The notes under the pieces: generated by a model | Databases searched by the model: none | Told to the model about the DNA's origin: nothing | What the model saw: only the letters and a program-made list of their open reading frames with translations | Position numbers and translations under genes: made by a program | NCBI GenBank assembly: GCA_900472295.1 | Contig: UCIA01000030.1 | Coordinates: 373,110 to 417,668 of the forward strand | Origin: Hyphomicrobiales bacterium | GTDB lineage: Bacteria > Pseudomonadota > Alphaproteobacteria > Rhizobiales > Rhizobiaceae | DNA length: 44,559 nt | Direction: 5' to 3' | Shown here: positions 20,113 through 29,269 of the stretch, in pieces | How the letters are laid out: every line of letters starts with the position of its first letter | How positions within the stretch are numbered: the stretch's first letter is position 1

Positions 20113-20557
20113 GGGCACTTTACCCTCCCCCCTGTGGGGAGGGTCGATCCGAAAGCGGATCGGGGTGGGGGTCTGCGCGGGCCTCCGCCATATTGTTCGT
20201 GGGATCCGTGTTGCGGGCGGCCAACGCCAAGCACCCCCACCCGGACCTGCGGTCCTCTGCCGGGTCCCCGCTGCTTTGCAGCGTCCCAGCGCTCGCCGCC
20301 TTTCATGGTGCCACTGGAACGATAAATTCGCTCCGCGAACCGGCGCTCACCCCCACAAGGGAGAGGTGGGCAGCCCGGCTTTTCCACGCCTCGCCTCTGC
20401 TGGACCTGTTTACGCCGGCAGGACAGAGGGGGGCGCGAAGGATCGCCGCCTTGCGCCATCAACCATCGCTTTCGTGTCTCACGACAGGCACGCGGGTTCG
20501 CCCTATGCCCATGTCGTTGAGCGCCGCGCTCAAGCCGGGCAGGGAGGACCAAACCAA
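20113..20557. repeat. 445-base intergenic repeat mosaic
   Basis: No gene is called here. At 20122-20144 ACCCTCCCC and GGGGAGGGT form a perfect hairpin; a second hairpin CGATCCG-AAAG-CGGATCG follows directly (20145-20162). Later segments are C-rich, and 20412-20459 is the second copy of the dispersed module seen at 12843. ORFs crossing it are artefacts of high GC. This is the usual look of a rhizobial intergenic repeat with nested palindromes. The final bases hold the ribosome-binding site AGGGAGG of the EamA gene. Confidence 0.65.
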
Positions 20558-21439
20558 TTGACGTCGACGCCAGCAGCCAGACCCGAAGCGAAAGCCTTGC
20601 CGATCGGCGCGCTGCTTGGCGCCATGGTGTCGATCCAGATCGGCGCTGCCTTCGCCAAGGGCCTGTTTCCGCTGATCGGCGCCAATGGCACCACGGCGCT
20701 GCGGCTGGTCGTCGGCGCGCTGATGCTGGCGGCGGTGCTGAGGCCGTGGCGGGTGCGGCCGTCGCGCGCCGTGCTGCCCTGGCTCATCGCCTACGGCGTC
20801 AACCTCGCGGCGCTGAACCTGCTGTTTTATGCCGCCCTGGCCAGGATCCCGCTCGGCGTCGCGGTGGCGCTCGAATTCTCCGGGCCGTTGCTGGTGGCGA
20901 CCTTGTCGTCGCGGCGCGCCAGCGATTTTGTCTGGGTGGCGCTGGCCGTTGCCGGCATATTGCTGTTGTCGCCCTTGATCCACTCCGGGAGCACGCTTGA
21001 TCCGATCGGCGTCATGCTGGCGCTGGCCGCAGGCGGCTGCTGGGCGCTCTACATCGTCTTTGCGCAAAAGGCGGGCGCCGAGCTCGGCAGCCAGACCACG
21101 GCTTACGGCCTGGCGATTGCGGCGCTGATAGGCTTGCCGTTCGGCCTGGCCGAGGCGGGTGCCGACCTGATCGCGCCTTCGATCCTGGTCGGTGCGCTGC
21201 TGGTAGGGCTGTTTTCCAGCGCCTTGCCGTTCTGGCTGGAGATGGTGGCGCTGACCCGGATGCCGGCCAGGCTCTACGGCACGCTGACCTGCCTGGAGCC
21301 GGCGCTCGGCGCGCTGGCCGGCTTCGTGTTCCTGCACGAGATCCTGAGCGGGCTGCAATGCCTGGGGATCGCCGCCGTCGTCGTCGCCGCCTTCGGCGCC
21401 GCGCTGACGACGAAGCCGCCGGTGCCATCGCCGGAATAG
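20558..21439 (+). CDS. EamA-family inner-membrane exporter (RhtA-like)
   Basis: A 293-residue membrane protein with about ten hydrophobic helices and the two-fold EamA repeat, in the drug/metabolite transporter superfamily. Strings such as YAALARIPLGVAVALEFSGP and MPARLYGTLTCLEPALGA are typical of RhtA-type threonine/homoserine exporters. The substrate is not proven. The start is set at TTG 20558 because AGGGAGG lies ten bases upstream; upstream in-frame sequence runs through the repeat mosaic. It is a single gene, followed 92 bases later by an ATP-grasp gene. Confidence 0.83.
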   Translation: MTSTPAARPEAKALPIGALLGAMVSIQIGAAFAKGLFPLIGANGTTALRLVVGALMLAAVLRPWRVRPSRAVLPWLIAYGVNLAALNLLFYAALARIPLGVAVALEFSGPLLVATLSSRRASDFVWVALAVAGILLLSPLIHSGSTLDPIGVMLALAAGGCWALYIVFAQKAGAELGSQTTAYGLAIAALIGLPFGLAEAGADLIAPSILVGALLVGLFSSALPFWLEMVALTRMPARLYGTLTCLEPALGALAGFVFLHEILSGLQCLGIAAVVVAAFGAALTTKPPVPSPE

Positions 21440-21531
21440 GCGTGCTGGCCGGCGCTAACGAACCGGCGCGACCGATGGCGCGTGAATTGTCTGCGAAAAT
21501 CGTTATATCTGCCTGTAGGGCAGGGGTGGAC

Positions 21532-22257
21532 ATGGCGATTGCGCGTCGGTGGTGGTTTTACAAAGCCTTTCTCAAAGTGGAGTTTTCCGGTTCCGCGCCG
21601 ACGCTCGGCTGGCGGCTTCGCAGCCTGCTCAAAGGCCATCCCTCCAAAGGCCTGGTGATGCTGGAAGACCGGGCCTACCGCGAGCATGACTATTTCAGCT
21701 TCACCTTGGAAAGACGACGCAAGGCGACCTACAATCTCCGCCTCGCGCAGGCATTTTTCAACAAATTGGATCAGAAGCTCTGGCTCGACTGCGTCATGCC
21801 GTCGGTGGCGCCGCCGACCACCCACTATCTTGCCGGGCGAAAGCTCATAAGCCTCGCTGATAATGGCAAAATCCTTGAACTGAATGCGCTGCTTCAGCTG
21901 CTCGCCGAAAAAGGCGAATTGTTTCTGAAACCCGCCGGCGAGGGCAAAGGCAAAGGCGCGATGAGGCTGGTCCAGATGCCTGACTGCATCGTCGTCAACG
22001 GCAATCGCGTCGAGCCAAGGCAATGGCTGGACGGCTTTTCCAGGCAGAACCCCAGCGGCTACATCGTCTCGGACATCATCGCGCAGGGACCTTGGAGCGA
22101 AGCTTTCTTTCCCAGGACATTGAATACGCTTCGCGTGCTGACCGGCACGCACTTTTCGGACCACCGGCCGGTTTTTCTCGCGGCCACGATGAAGATGGGC
22201 CGGCCGGCAACCTATCCCGCCGACAACTGGCAATCGGGGAGAGGCGGCATGCGCTAA
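21532..22257 (+). pseudogene. sugar-transfer-associated ATP-grasp protein, probably 3'-truncated
   Basis: A 241-residue product resembling the ATP-grasp domain found with exopolysaccharide and sugar-transfer genes. The ATP-binding part is present (KGELFLKPAGEGKGKG, then FPRTLNTLRVLTG). Full-length members continue past a PxDN-Gly-rich motif into a further catalytic segment; here the protein stops directly after PADNWQSGRGG, so about the last quarter seems missing. Its TAA overlaps the TAG of the convergent DUF924 gene, which suggests a deletion brought the two ends together. ATG 21532 was chosen; ATG 21475 is possible. Whether the shortened product folds or works is unknown. I am fairly sure of the family and less sure of loss of function. 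Confidence 0.6.
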
Positions 22258-22844
22258 CCCGCATATCCACCTTCGTCGAGAAAGCGTTGTTCTTGTGGTC
22301 GCATGGTGCGGCCGAGGATCGGATTTCGGTGCGGAAAGCGCCCGAAACGGCGAATGATGTCGCGGTGATGCTCGGCGCGTTTCAGGTCGGACGGGCCGAT
22401 GTCGCGCGCCAGCGTCACCGAGCGGTCCTGGTCGGCAAGCGATTCGGAATGCGCGAAGGGCAGTCCGAAGAACAGCCGTAACGCCGGGTCCACCAGGCGT
22501 TGGAACCCGGCATCGATCGCCTCGGTGGCGATCGCTCGGGCTTTGGCGTCGCTGGCATACATGCGCGGCGTGTCGCGAAAGGCATTGCGCGGGAACTGGT
22601 CGAGCAACAACAGCAGCGCCAGCGCGCCATAGGGCGTCGCCGCCCAGCCATCGCAGTCGCCACGCGCTGCCGCCTCATGCAGCCGCAGGAAGCGATCGCG
22701 AAAGTCGCGGTCGAAGGCCGCATCCTTGGCAAACCAGGCGGCAGGCCCCGCCTGCCACCAGAAGCCGACCACCGCGGCAGCGGCGTCCGGCACATTCTCC
22801 CGGGCGGCGAGGCCGCCCGGTTCGACGGTTGAGACTGCGTCCAT
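22254..22844 (-). CDS. DUF924 family protein
   Basis: A 196-residue protein of the DUF924 family, with the family strings VVGFWWQAGPAAWFAKDAAFD, LLLLDQFPRNAFRDTPRMYA and FFGLPFAHSESLADQD. The fold is helical and TPR-like; its function is unknown. It starts two bases after the NmrA-like gene stops, so the two form an operon. Its stop overlaps that of the convergent ATP-grasp gene. Confidence 0.85.
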   Translation of the reverse strand: MDAVSTVEPGGLAARENVPDAAAAVVGFWWQAGPAAWFAKDAAFDRDFRDRFLRLHEAAARGDCDGWAATPYGALALLLLLDQFPRNAFRDTPRMYASDAKARAIATEAIDAGFQRLVDPALRLFFGLPFAHSESLADQDRSVTLARDIGPSDLKRAEHHRDIIRRFGRFPHRNPILGRTMRPQEQRFLDEGGYAG

Positions 22845-22846
22845 GA

Positions 22847-23758
22847 TCAAGCCGCCTTCGCGTTGCCGGCCAGCGCTGCCCAGTCCAGCGCTCTCGCCCA
22901 TTCGGCGAACGAGGTTGGCTTGACCGGCAGCAGCCGGGTCGTCTGGCCGAGATCGACGGCCAGCACGGTCTCCTTCTGGCTGTGGATCCAGGCATAGCTG
23001 GCGGCAACCTGGTCGGCGGCATCCTTGCCCAGCATGGTTTCGAGCGCGGCGGCGAAGTCCGCCAACGGCACGGGATAGTAGCTGACCTCGCGGCCGACAA
23101 TGCCCGACAGGATGACGGCCATCTCCGGTCCGGTCAGCGCCTGCGGCCCGCCAATGTCGAAGCTGGCGCCAGCAAGCTCCGGATGCCGCAGCGCTTCGAC
23201 CACATAGGCGGCCATGTCCTGCCACGAGATCCAGGAGGTCTGGAAGTTGGCCGGCAGCGGATAGGCGAGCACGCCCTGATGCATGATCGCCGGCGCGCTC
23301 CAGGGGGCTGCGACATTGCTCATCGCCAGCGTCGGCTTGAGGATGATGGATGGCGGGCCGAACGCCTTGATGTAGTCGATGAGTTCGACCTTGGCGTCCA
23401 TCGCCGCCGTGCCGGAGTGCCCGGACACATGACCGCTGGTGTTGAACACCAGAAGCTTGACGCCGCTTTGCTGCGCCGCATCCACCACGTTGCGGCCATA
23501 GCGCAGGATCTCTTCGGGGCTGGCATTCACCGGCAAGGTCAGCGCCACCGCATCGACGCCGAGGCAGGCAAGGGCCAGGCGGTCGGGGTCGGCAAGGTCG
23601 CCTCGCACGATGTTGACGCCATCGCCGAACGGATCGGGAGAGCCCTTGCGCAACAGCACGCGCACGGTGGCACCGGCGGCGCGGCAGGCGCTGACAATGG
23701 CCGACCCTTGAGCGCCGGAAGCGCCGGTGACCAGGACCGAGTTGGGGAAATTTGGCAT
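22847..23758 (-). CDS. NmrA-like NAD(P)-binding protein (atypical SDR)
   Basis: A 303-residue protein with an N-terminal Rossmann fold: VLVTGASGAQGSAIV (8-22) is the GxxGxxG dinucleotide motif. It lacks a clear YxxxK catalytic pair, as usual in NmrA-type atypical short-chain dehydrogenases, which act as redox sensors or reductases. AGAGGAG precedes ATG 23758. It is the first gene of a two-gene unit with DUF924 and is divergent from a LysR regulator 112 bases away, the usual arrangement of a LysR protein and its target. Confidence 0.8.
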   Translation of the reverse strand: MPNFPNSVLVTGASGAQGSAIVSACRAAGATVRVLLRKGSPDPFGDGVNIVRGDLADPDRLALACLGVDAVALTLPVNASPEEILRYGRNVVDAAQQSGVKLLVFNTSGHVSGHSGTAAMDAKVELIDYIKAFGPPSIILKPTLAMSNVAAPWSAPAIMHQGVLAYPLPANFQTSWISWQDMAAYVVEALRHPELAGASFDIGGPQALTGPEMAVILSGIVGREVSYYPVPLADFAAALETMLGKDAADQVAASYAWIHSQKETVLAVDLGQTTRLLPVKPTSFAEWARALDWAALAGNAKAA

Positions 23759-23870
23759 GGATATGCTCCTCTTGATTGATGTGCCGATGAAGCCGGCAAC
23801 CGCCGCCTTCGCGTCGGAGGAGTCATTCGCAACTTTACTATGCTGAATCTAGTGATATGATTTCAGGAAT

Positions 23871-24815
23871 ATGCTGAACAAGATTGACCTGGCTCGCGCC
23901 GACCTCAATTTGCTGGTCCTGTTCCAGGCCATCATGGAAGAGCGCCATGTCGGCCGCTCGGCGGAGCGGCTCAACCTGTCGCCGTCGGCGGTCAGCCACG
24001 GCCTCGGCCGGCTGCGCAAGCTGCTTGGCGATCCTCTGTTTCTGAAGACGCCGCGCGGCGTCGTGCCCACGGATCGCGCGACGGAGCTGGCGGAGCCGGT
24101 GGCCGAAATCCTGGCGCGGGTGCGCCGGGTGATCGCCAGCGCCGAGCCGTTCGAACCCGCGCGCTCGACGCGCCGCTTCACCATCGGTGCGCCGGATGCG
24201 GTGTCGTCCGTGTTCCTGCCGCCGCTGCTCGAGAAGGTGCGACGGGTGGCACCCGGTATCGACATCGGCATCCGGCAGTTGCTGCCGCGGCAGGGCGAAC
24301 CGTCGCCGTTCCTGTCCTGGACCGACTGCCTCGCCGGGCTCGAAGCGCGCATCATGGATGTCGCTGTGCTTCCATTCGACGACCTTCCGTTGCGTTTTGC
24401 CGTCGACACGCTCTTTGAGGAGGATTTCGTCGTCGCCATGCGCGCCGGCCACCGCTTTGCCGGCGATCCGAGCCTTGAAGCCTATTGCGCCATGCAGCAT
24501 ATGGTTGTCTCGAACAATGGCGATCCGAACGGGTTTGTCGACAGGGTACTGGCTGAGCGCGGCCTGTCGCGCCGCGTCGCGCTGACTGTTCCCAACTTCA
24601 TCTTCGGATTGGCGGTGCTGGCTGAAACCGACCTGATCTCGGCCTATCCGCGCCGGTTCCTTGCCATGTATGGTGGTCGTTTCGGTGTGGTCGGCGTCGA
24701 TGCCCCCATCACGCTTGGCCGCTTCAACATCAACAGCATCGTGCCGAAAGTCGCCCTGATGGATGCGGGCCTGGCTTGGCTGGTCGGCCTGCTCAAACAG
24801 GCCGGGTGCAGCTAG
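23871..24815 (+). CDS. LysR-family transcriptional regulator
   Basis: A 314-residue regulator with a winged helix-turn-helix at about 8-66 (LSPSAVSHGLGRLRKLLGD) and a periplasmic-binding-protein-like effector domain. It is close to the NodD-type branch (LFLKTPRGVVPTDRATEL). It is divergent from the NmrA-like/DUF924 unit, which it probably controls together with itself. The intergenic region contains an AT-rich stretch near 23835-23865 suited to a LysR box. The inducer is unknown. CAGGAAT precedes ATG 23871. Confidence 0.9.
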   Translation: MLNKIDLARADLNLLVLFQAIMEERHVGRSAERLNLSPSAVSHGLGRLRKLLGDPLFLKTPRGVVPTDRATELAEPVAEILARVRRVIASAEPFEPARSTRRFTIGAPDAVSSVFLPPLLEKVRRVAPGIDIGIRQLLPRQGEPSPFLSWTDCLAGLEARIMDVAVLPFDDLPLRFAVDTLFEEDFVVAMRAGHRFAGDPSLEAYCAMQHMVVSNNGDPNGFVDRVLAERGLSRRVALTVPNFIFGLAVLAETDLISAYPRRFLAMYGGRFGVVGVDAPITLGRFNINSIVPKVALMDAGLAWLVGLLKQAGCS

Positions 24816-24829
24816 CGGTTGCAAAATAT

Positions 24830-24843
24830 CAGACTTAAGTCTG
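24830..24843. promoter_or_regulatory. 14-base perfect palindrome after the LysR gene
   Basis: CAGACTTAAGTCTG is perfectly palindromic and lies in an AT-rich stretch 15 bases after the LysR stop and about 160 bases upstream of the Gly/Asn-rich gene. It could be an operator of that gene; no regulator is implied by the sequence. Confidence 0.35.
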
Positions 24844-25002
24844 GCAATTTTACAAAAAAGGTCTGCATTGGCTGAGACAAAGGTCGTAAGCCGCTTTCGC
24901 AGAGCGTCGATTTGTGAATGCTGTTCTGGTAACAACGCCATTCCGTTTTGGACGGATCGGATCGGTCCTCGCCGACCATCAGAGGAGGGGCAGATTACGC
25001 GC

Positions 25003-25494
25003 TTGCACCAACTCTGCCGGCTTGCCTTGCGGGCGTCCACGACGCTTGCCCTGGTCCTTGTTCCCTATCACCTCAGCCTTGACGGCGCCGCCAAGATTGC
25101 CGCCAGCAGCGCCTTCGCCAAGGACGGCGGCAACGGCGGCGGCAATGGCGGCGGTGGCGGCAATGGCGGCGGCAACGGAAATGGCGGAGGCAACGGCAAC
25201 AGCGGTGGAAACGGCAACAGCGGTGGAAACGGTAACAGCAACAGCGGCGGCAAGGGCAAAGGCAATACCGGCAATGCCAGCCGCGTGAATTCCGCAACCG
25301 GCGACCAGGTCGACATCGACGCAACCGGCATCACGGTCACCCATCCCAACGGCATGAAGGAAGATATCCACAATGGCCGTTTCACGATGAAGGATGCGCT
25401 CGACCGCACCATCGTCGAAAGAGCGGCGACCGCCGCCGACATGGCACGTTTTGAAAAGTTTGTGAGGGCCAGAGCAATTCCAGGAAAAGTGTGA
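25003..25494 (+). CDS. secreted Gly/Asn-rich low-complexity protein
   Basis: About 163 residues. The N-terminus has a hydrophobic segment (TTLALVLVPYHLSL) followed by a small-residue site (SSAFA), which looks like a signal peptide. Then comes a tract of Gly-Gly-Asn/Gly-Asn-Ser repeats and a short conserved-looking C-terminal domain (VDIDATGITVTHPNG, DALDRTIVERAATAADMARFEKFV). Function is unknown; such tracts suggest an extracellular or surface protein. The TTG 25003 start is chosen for AGAGGAGGGG upstream; ATT 24994 or an earlier start is possible. The last seven codons and the stop lie in a dispersed repeat that begins at 25471. A second Gly/Asn-rich gene is at 29955. Confidence 0.6.
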   Translation: MHQLCRLALRASTTLALVLVPYHLSLDGAAKIAASSAFAKDGGNGGGNGGGGGNGGGNGNGGGNGNSGGNGNSGGNGNSNSGGKGKGNTGNASRVNSATGDQVDIDATGITVTHPNGMKEDIHNGRFTMKDALDRTIVERAATAADMARFEKFVRARAIPGKV

Positions 25495-25596
25495 GCGGTT
25501 TTCCCGGGAAAGCGCGTAGCGCTTTCCCTTGGGAATTGCGTAGGAACAAAGAGATAGAGCGGTTCGCCGTTTCCGTGAAACGGTGAAACGCTCTAG
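25471..25596. repeat. rhizobial mosaic intergenic repeat overlapping a gene end
   Basis: It begins AGAGCAATTCCAGGAAAAG and ends near CTCTAG. It contains the hairpin GGGAAAGCGC-GTA-GCGCTTTCCC (25506-25528), an ACAAAGAGATAGAGCGG segment and a second imperfect hairpin built on CCGTTTC/GAAACGG. I recall this sequence type as common between genes in Mesorhizobium and related genomes. Here its first 24 bases are translated as the tail of the upstream protein and supply its stop codon. Confidence 0.65.
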
Positions 25597-25666
25597 CCGC
25601 TTTTCGGGCGGATGTGTTTTTTGCCTCAGTGCCTGGTGCGGATAAGTGTGGTCCGTACGCCGCGCG

Positions 25667-26314
25667 TCAGCTCGCGCGCTCCCGCGCCTCGCGCATCAGC
25701 AGCGCCGCCTCGGTGCGGTTGCGGACATTGAGCTTGGCCAGAACCCGCGTCATGTGATGCTTGACCGTCTTCTCCTGCAGCGAAAGCCGTGCGGCGACTT
25801 CCTTGTTGCTCAAGCCTTCTGCCACCAGGCGCAGGATATCGGCCTCGCGGCTGGTGAGCTGCTGGATGGGGTCGGCCTTGCGGTTCGCCGGCTGCAACAG
25901 GTCCGACAGAAGCCGGGCCGACAGTGTCGGCGATACGTAGCTTTCGCCAGCCGCGACATCGTTGAGGATTTCAGCCAGTGCCTTCGAACCGACGCCTTTC
26001 AGCACATAGCCGCGTGCGCCGGCATTGAGCGCCTGGGCGACATCGGCGTTGGCTTCCGACACGGTCAGCATGACGATCTTCTGGCCGGGGTGCCCGGCCA
26101 TGATGTTTGCCGCGGCGGTGAGCCCGCCGCCCGGCATGCTGATGTCGAGCAGCACGATGTCGGGCCGCATGGCCGCGACCAGCCTTTCGGCGTCCTCGGC
26201 GCTGGCGCCTTCGCCGACAACTTCGAAACCGCCGATCTCGCCGAGGCTGCGCGCTACGCCCTCGCGAAACAACGGATGGTCGTCGACAATGGCAATGCGG
26301 ATGGCGTGGGTCAC
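25667..26314 (-). CDS. NarL/LuxR-type two-component response regulator
   Basis: A 215-residue response regulator. The receiver domain has the acidic pair DD (11-12), phospho-acceptor Asp57 (VLLDISMPGG), the Thr in MLTVSEA and the Lys in YVLKGVG. The C-terminal LuxR helix-turn-helix is at about 148-210 (LTSREADILRLVAEGLSNKEVA). It starts with GTG that overlaps the kinase stop (GTGA), so kinase and regulator are coupled. Its targets are unknown. Confidence 0.94.
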   Translation of the reverse strand: MTHAIRIAIVDDHPLFREGVARSLGEIGGFEVVGEGASAEDAERLVAAMRPDIVLLDISMPGGGLTAAANIMAGHPGQKIVMLTVSEANADVAQALNAGARGYVLKGVGSKALAEILNDVAAGESYVSPTLSARLLSDLLQPANRKADPIQQLTSREADILRLVAEGLSNKEVAARLSLQEKTVKHHMTRVLAKLNVRNRTEAALLMREARERAS

Positions 26315-27774
26315 GACTGCTCCTCAATAGACAATGTTATCACCAGCCGTGTGCCTTGTGGCCCGGATACGGTTTCAAACCGGCCGCCGATGCTCTCGAT
26401 ACGCTCCCTGAGCCCTGCAAGCCCAAGGCCCTCGCTTCTTGCCGGGTCGAATCCGGGACCACCGTCCAGCACCTCGACGACCAGCTTGCCGCCTTTCATA
26501 GCCGCTTTCACTGCCTGATCCTTGCCTTTTCCGTGGCGATAGGCGTTGTTCAGGCCCTCCTGGACAAAACGATAGATGCTGATCTTCTCGGAGGGGCCGG
26601 GTTCGCGCAAGCGCTTCGGCAGCGTCAGCAAAACCGAGGTCCCTGTCCGCCGTTCGTGTTCGGCGACCACCAGCCGCAATATGTCCAGCACCGCCGCCGT
26701 CTCGATCTGCGGCAGGACGAGGCCGCTGCAGATGCCACGTATCTCGCGGATCGCTTCGTCAAGCGTTTTGTGGATGCTGGCGATCTCGGCTTCGCGCAGC
26801 TCGGTGGACGCGCCGGGATCAAGCAAGATCGGGCTGTCCATCCTGAGCGCCGCCAGCGCCACAAGCTGGGCCGGCCCGTCGTGAAGATCGGCGCCGATGC
26901 GCCTTAGATAGCGTTCGTTGAGCGCGGTGGCGCGGCGCGAGGCGCGCTGCACGCGCTGGCGCAGCGATGAGTTCTGCGACAGCAGCGCCCGCAATTCGGC
27001 GATCTTGGCCTCGAGTGCCGCCCGCTGGGTTTGGATGGTGTGGCTGCCGCGAAAGACGATGCCCGACAAAAGCGCCAATGCCGCCGCCGTGGCGCTGGCC
27101 ACCACCAGCCAGCTTTGCCACAAGGCGACGTTCAGCGTCGACTCGAAGCCGTCGGCAATCTCGTAGAACTCCGAAACGGCGACGACTTCGCCCGACCAGG
27201 GTTCGCGTATCGGATTGTAGATTTCCAGCAGCGGTCCAGCCGCAGTTTTTTTCTCGTATAGGCTCTCGGCGTCGTCGTCGAGGTCGTTGTACTCGGCCAC
27301 GACATTACCGCTGAAGGCGGCGACCAGGTTGGCGTTCGGCTCGAACACCTTGCCGATCAGCGTCGTATCCTTGGCGTAGAGGATCGTGCCGTCGCGGCGC
27401 CACAGCTTGAACGATGCCAGCCGCTTGCCGAGTGCACCCTGGTCGAGTGTCTCGTCGAGCGCCCGCTTGACGGTATCGTCGAGCTCGCGGCTTTTGCGCA
27501 TGTCGGGCAACAGCGGCGCGATCACGCTGTCGACATAGAGCGCCGTGGTCGCGGCGGAATTGCGCATGACGCCTTGTCGGATCTGCGAGGTCACCCACAG
27601 GCCGACCACCAGCATCACCACCAGCAGCCCGATACCGCCGGCAATGAGAAACTGCAGGGCCAGCGACAGTCTGCCCCAACGTTGCAAGAACTCTCCCAGG
27701 AAAACCCCAAGCAATCGCACGATCCACCTTTCCCGCCCGTGCCTGTTATAGAGGCCCCGCAGCGTTTGCGACAT
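26311..27774 (-). CDS. membrane sensor histidine kinase (HisKA_3, NarX/LiaS-like)
   Basis: A 487-residue kinase with membrane segments at about 41-61 and 219-241 and a periplasmic sensor of about 155 residues between them. A coiled coil follows (about 247-285), then the HisKA_3 dimerisation helix with phospho-acceptor His298 in IGADLHDGPAQ. The HATPase domain has the N box (EGLNNAYRHGKG), the G1 box (DGGPGFDP) and the G2 box (GLGLAGLRERI). It is the partner of the downstream NarL-type regulator. The signal is not evident from the sensor sequence. Confidence 0.94.
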   Translation of the reverse strand: MSQTLRGLYNRHGRERWIVRLLGVFLGEFLQRWGRLSLALQFLIAGGIGLLVVMLVVGLWVTSQIRQGVMRNSAATTALYVDSVIAPLLPDMRKSRELDDTVKRALDETLDQGALGKRLASFKLWRRDGTILYAKDTTLIGKVFEPNANLVAAFSGNVVAEYNDLDDDAESLYEKKTAAGPLLEIYNPIREPWSGEVVAVSEFYEIADGFESTLNVALWQSWLVVASATAAALALLSGIVFRGSHTIQTQRAALEAKIAELRALLSQNSSLRQRVQRASRRATALNERYLRRIGADLHDGPAQLVALAALRMDSPILLDPGASTELREAEIASIHKTLDEAIREIRGICSGLVLPQIETAAVLDILRLVVAEHERRTGTSVLLTLPKRLREPGPSEKISIYRFVQEGLNNAYRHGKGKDQAVKAAMKGGKLVVEVLDGGPGFDPARSEGLGLAGLRERIESIGGRFETVSGPQGTRLVITLSIEEQS

Positions 27775-27967
27775 TGCCTATGCAAGATTCTGCGTCCGTG
27801 GAAAGTTTTGGCCGCCAAGGATGATGCTCCTGCCGGTTCCGCGTTGGCCAATGCATTGCCGCCACGGCAGGTCGGGCAGGTTGAGATGGCTGGCCATGCC
27901 GGCCTCGAATGGTGGAAGCGCAGCCGGCGTCAAGGTGCATCGCCATTGGCGCACCGGCCGATAGTTA

Positions 27968-29209
27968 TCACAGCTCCTTTTCCGCCAGTTCGCGAAAGGC
28001 GTCGGGAACCGAGCGTCGCGCTTCCAGCGCCACTGCGCCATAGCCGACGGCCTCTTTGCCAAAACGCTGGCGGATCTTGTCGACGGCACGGTCGGCGCCG
28101 AAACGCGCCAGGCCTTGTCTGCTGCCGGGCCGCTGTCTCTCGTCGGCGAGCCCGAGCGGCAGGTCCAACTGCAACTCGGCACTTTCCTCAAGCTGCGACA
28201 CGGAGATCGCCAACAGCGAGATGGTCTTCTCACCAGGGTTGGCGGCAAGCACGCTGCGCACCAGCTCCTCGGCGATCTCGGCCAGCATCGCGGTTGCCGA
28301 AATCGGCTGCTCGAGCGTCAGCGAGCGCGTGACCGCGCGCAGATCGGCAAAGCGCACGCGCACCGTCACCGTGCGGCCAGGCCGCGATTTTGCCCTGAGC
28401 CGGCTGGCGACCCGGTCCGCCAGATGCAGCAGCACAGGTCCGAAGACACGGGGATCGGCCGGCCGCCTGCCAAGCGCCGACTGCGCCCCGGCCGAATGCG
28501 CCCGCCGCTGCGTCACAAGTTTTCGCGGGTCGCGGTTCCACGCCAGCGACGCCAGCTTCTCACCGGCCGCAGGCCCAAGCAACCGGCGCAGCGCGCCGCT
28601 ATGTGTCTTGGCCAGCTGGCCGATGGTCTCGACGCCGATCTCTGCCAGCCGCGCTCTGGTCGCCGGACCGACACCCCACATCAGGCCGACCGGCAGATCG
28701 TGCAGGAAGGCCAGTTCGGTCGCCGGGTCGACCACGACCAGCCCGTCGGGTTTTGCCACTTGCGAGGCGATCTTGGCCAGATGCTTGGTGCGCGCCACCC
28801 CGATCGAGATCGGCAGGCCGAGCTCGGCGCGCACGCGCCGCCGCACCGTGGCGGCGATCTCGGCCGGCGGCCCGAACAAATGCGTGCAGCCGGCGACGTC
28901 GGCAAAGGCTTCGTCGATGGAGATACGCTCGACCAATGGCGTGAAGTTGTCGAGCACCTTGATGGCGGCGTCGCCCAACCGCTGATAGTCGCCGAAATGG
29001 CCGCCGACGAAGATCAGCCCGGGGCAAAGCTCCCGCGCGCGTCGCCCGGGCATGCCGCCGCGCACGCCGAACGCCCTGGCCTCGTAGGACGCGGCAAGCA
29101 CGACGCCGCCGCCAACGGCAATCGGCTTGCCCTGCAGCGACGGGTCGAGCAGCTGCTCGACCGAGGCATAGAAGGCATCGAGATCAGCATGCAGGATGGT
29201 GGCTTCCAT
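27968..29209 (-). CDS. dinB: DNA polymerase IV (Y-family, DinB)
   Basis: A 413-residue translesion polymerase. Catalytic acidic residues are in LHADLDAFYASVEQ and RISIDEAF; the thumb (helix-hairpin-helix) has MWGVGPATRARL. A clamp-binding motif QLDLPL lies near residue 365. The start is ATG 29209, because an in-frame TTG at 29275 lies inside the LexA box. It copies damaged DNA with low fidelity and is normally induced by SOS. The LexA box at 29270-29284 supports that here. Confidence 0.95.
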   Translation of the reverse strand: MEATILHADLDAFYASVEQLLDPSLQGKPIAVGGGVVLAASYEARAFGVRGGMPGRRARELCPGLIFVGGHFGDYQRLGDAAIKVLDNFTPLVERISIDEAFADVAGCTHLFGPPAEIAATVRRRVRAELGLPISIGVARTKHLAKIASQVAKPDGLVVVDPATELAFLHDLPVGLMWGVGPATRARLAEIGVETIGQLAKTHSGALRRLLGPAAGEKLASLAWNRDPRKLVTQRRAHSAGAQSALGRRPADPRVFGPVLLHLADRVASRLRAKSRPGRTVTVRVRFADLRAVTRSLTLEQPISATAMLAEIAEELVRSVLAANPGEKTISLLAISVSQLEESAELQLDLPLGLADERQRPGSRQGLARFGADRAVDKIRQRFGKEAVGYGAVALEARRSVPDAFRELAEKEL

Positions 29210-29269
29210 CCCGGCTGTTCCTTTGGGCGTTGCAGCATTAGCCACGTCTGTTGCTAGGGTGGTTTTACC

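Noticed and set aside
19991..20557. Long upstream extension of the EamA reading frame over the repeat mosaic
   Set aside because: The extension has no membrane or domain features, crosses palindromic repeats and has a good ribosome-binding site only before TTG 20558.
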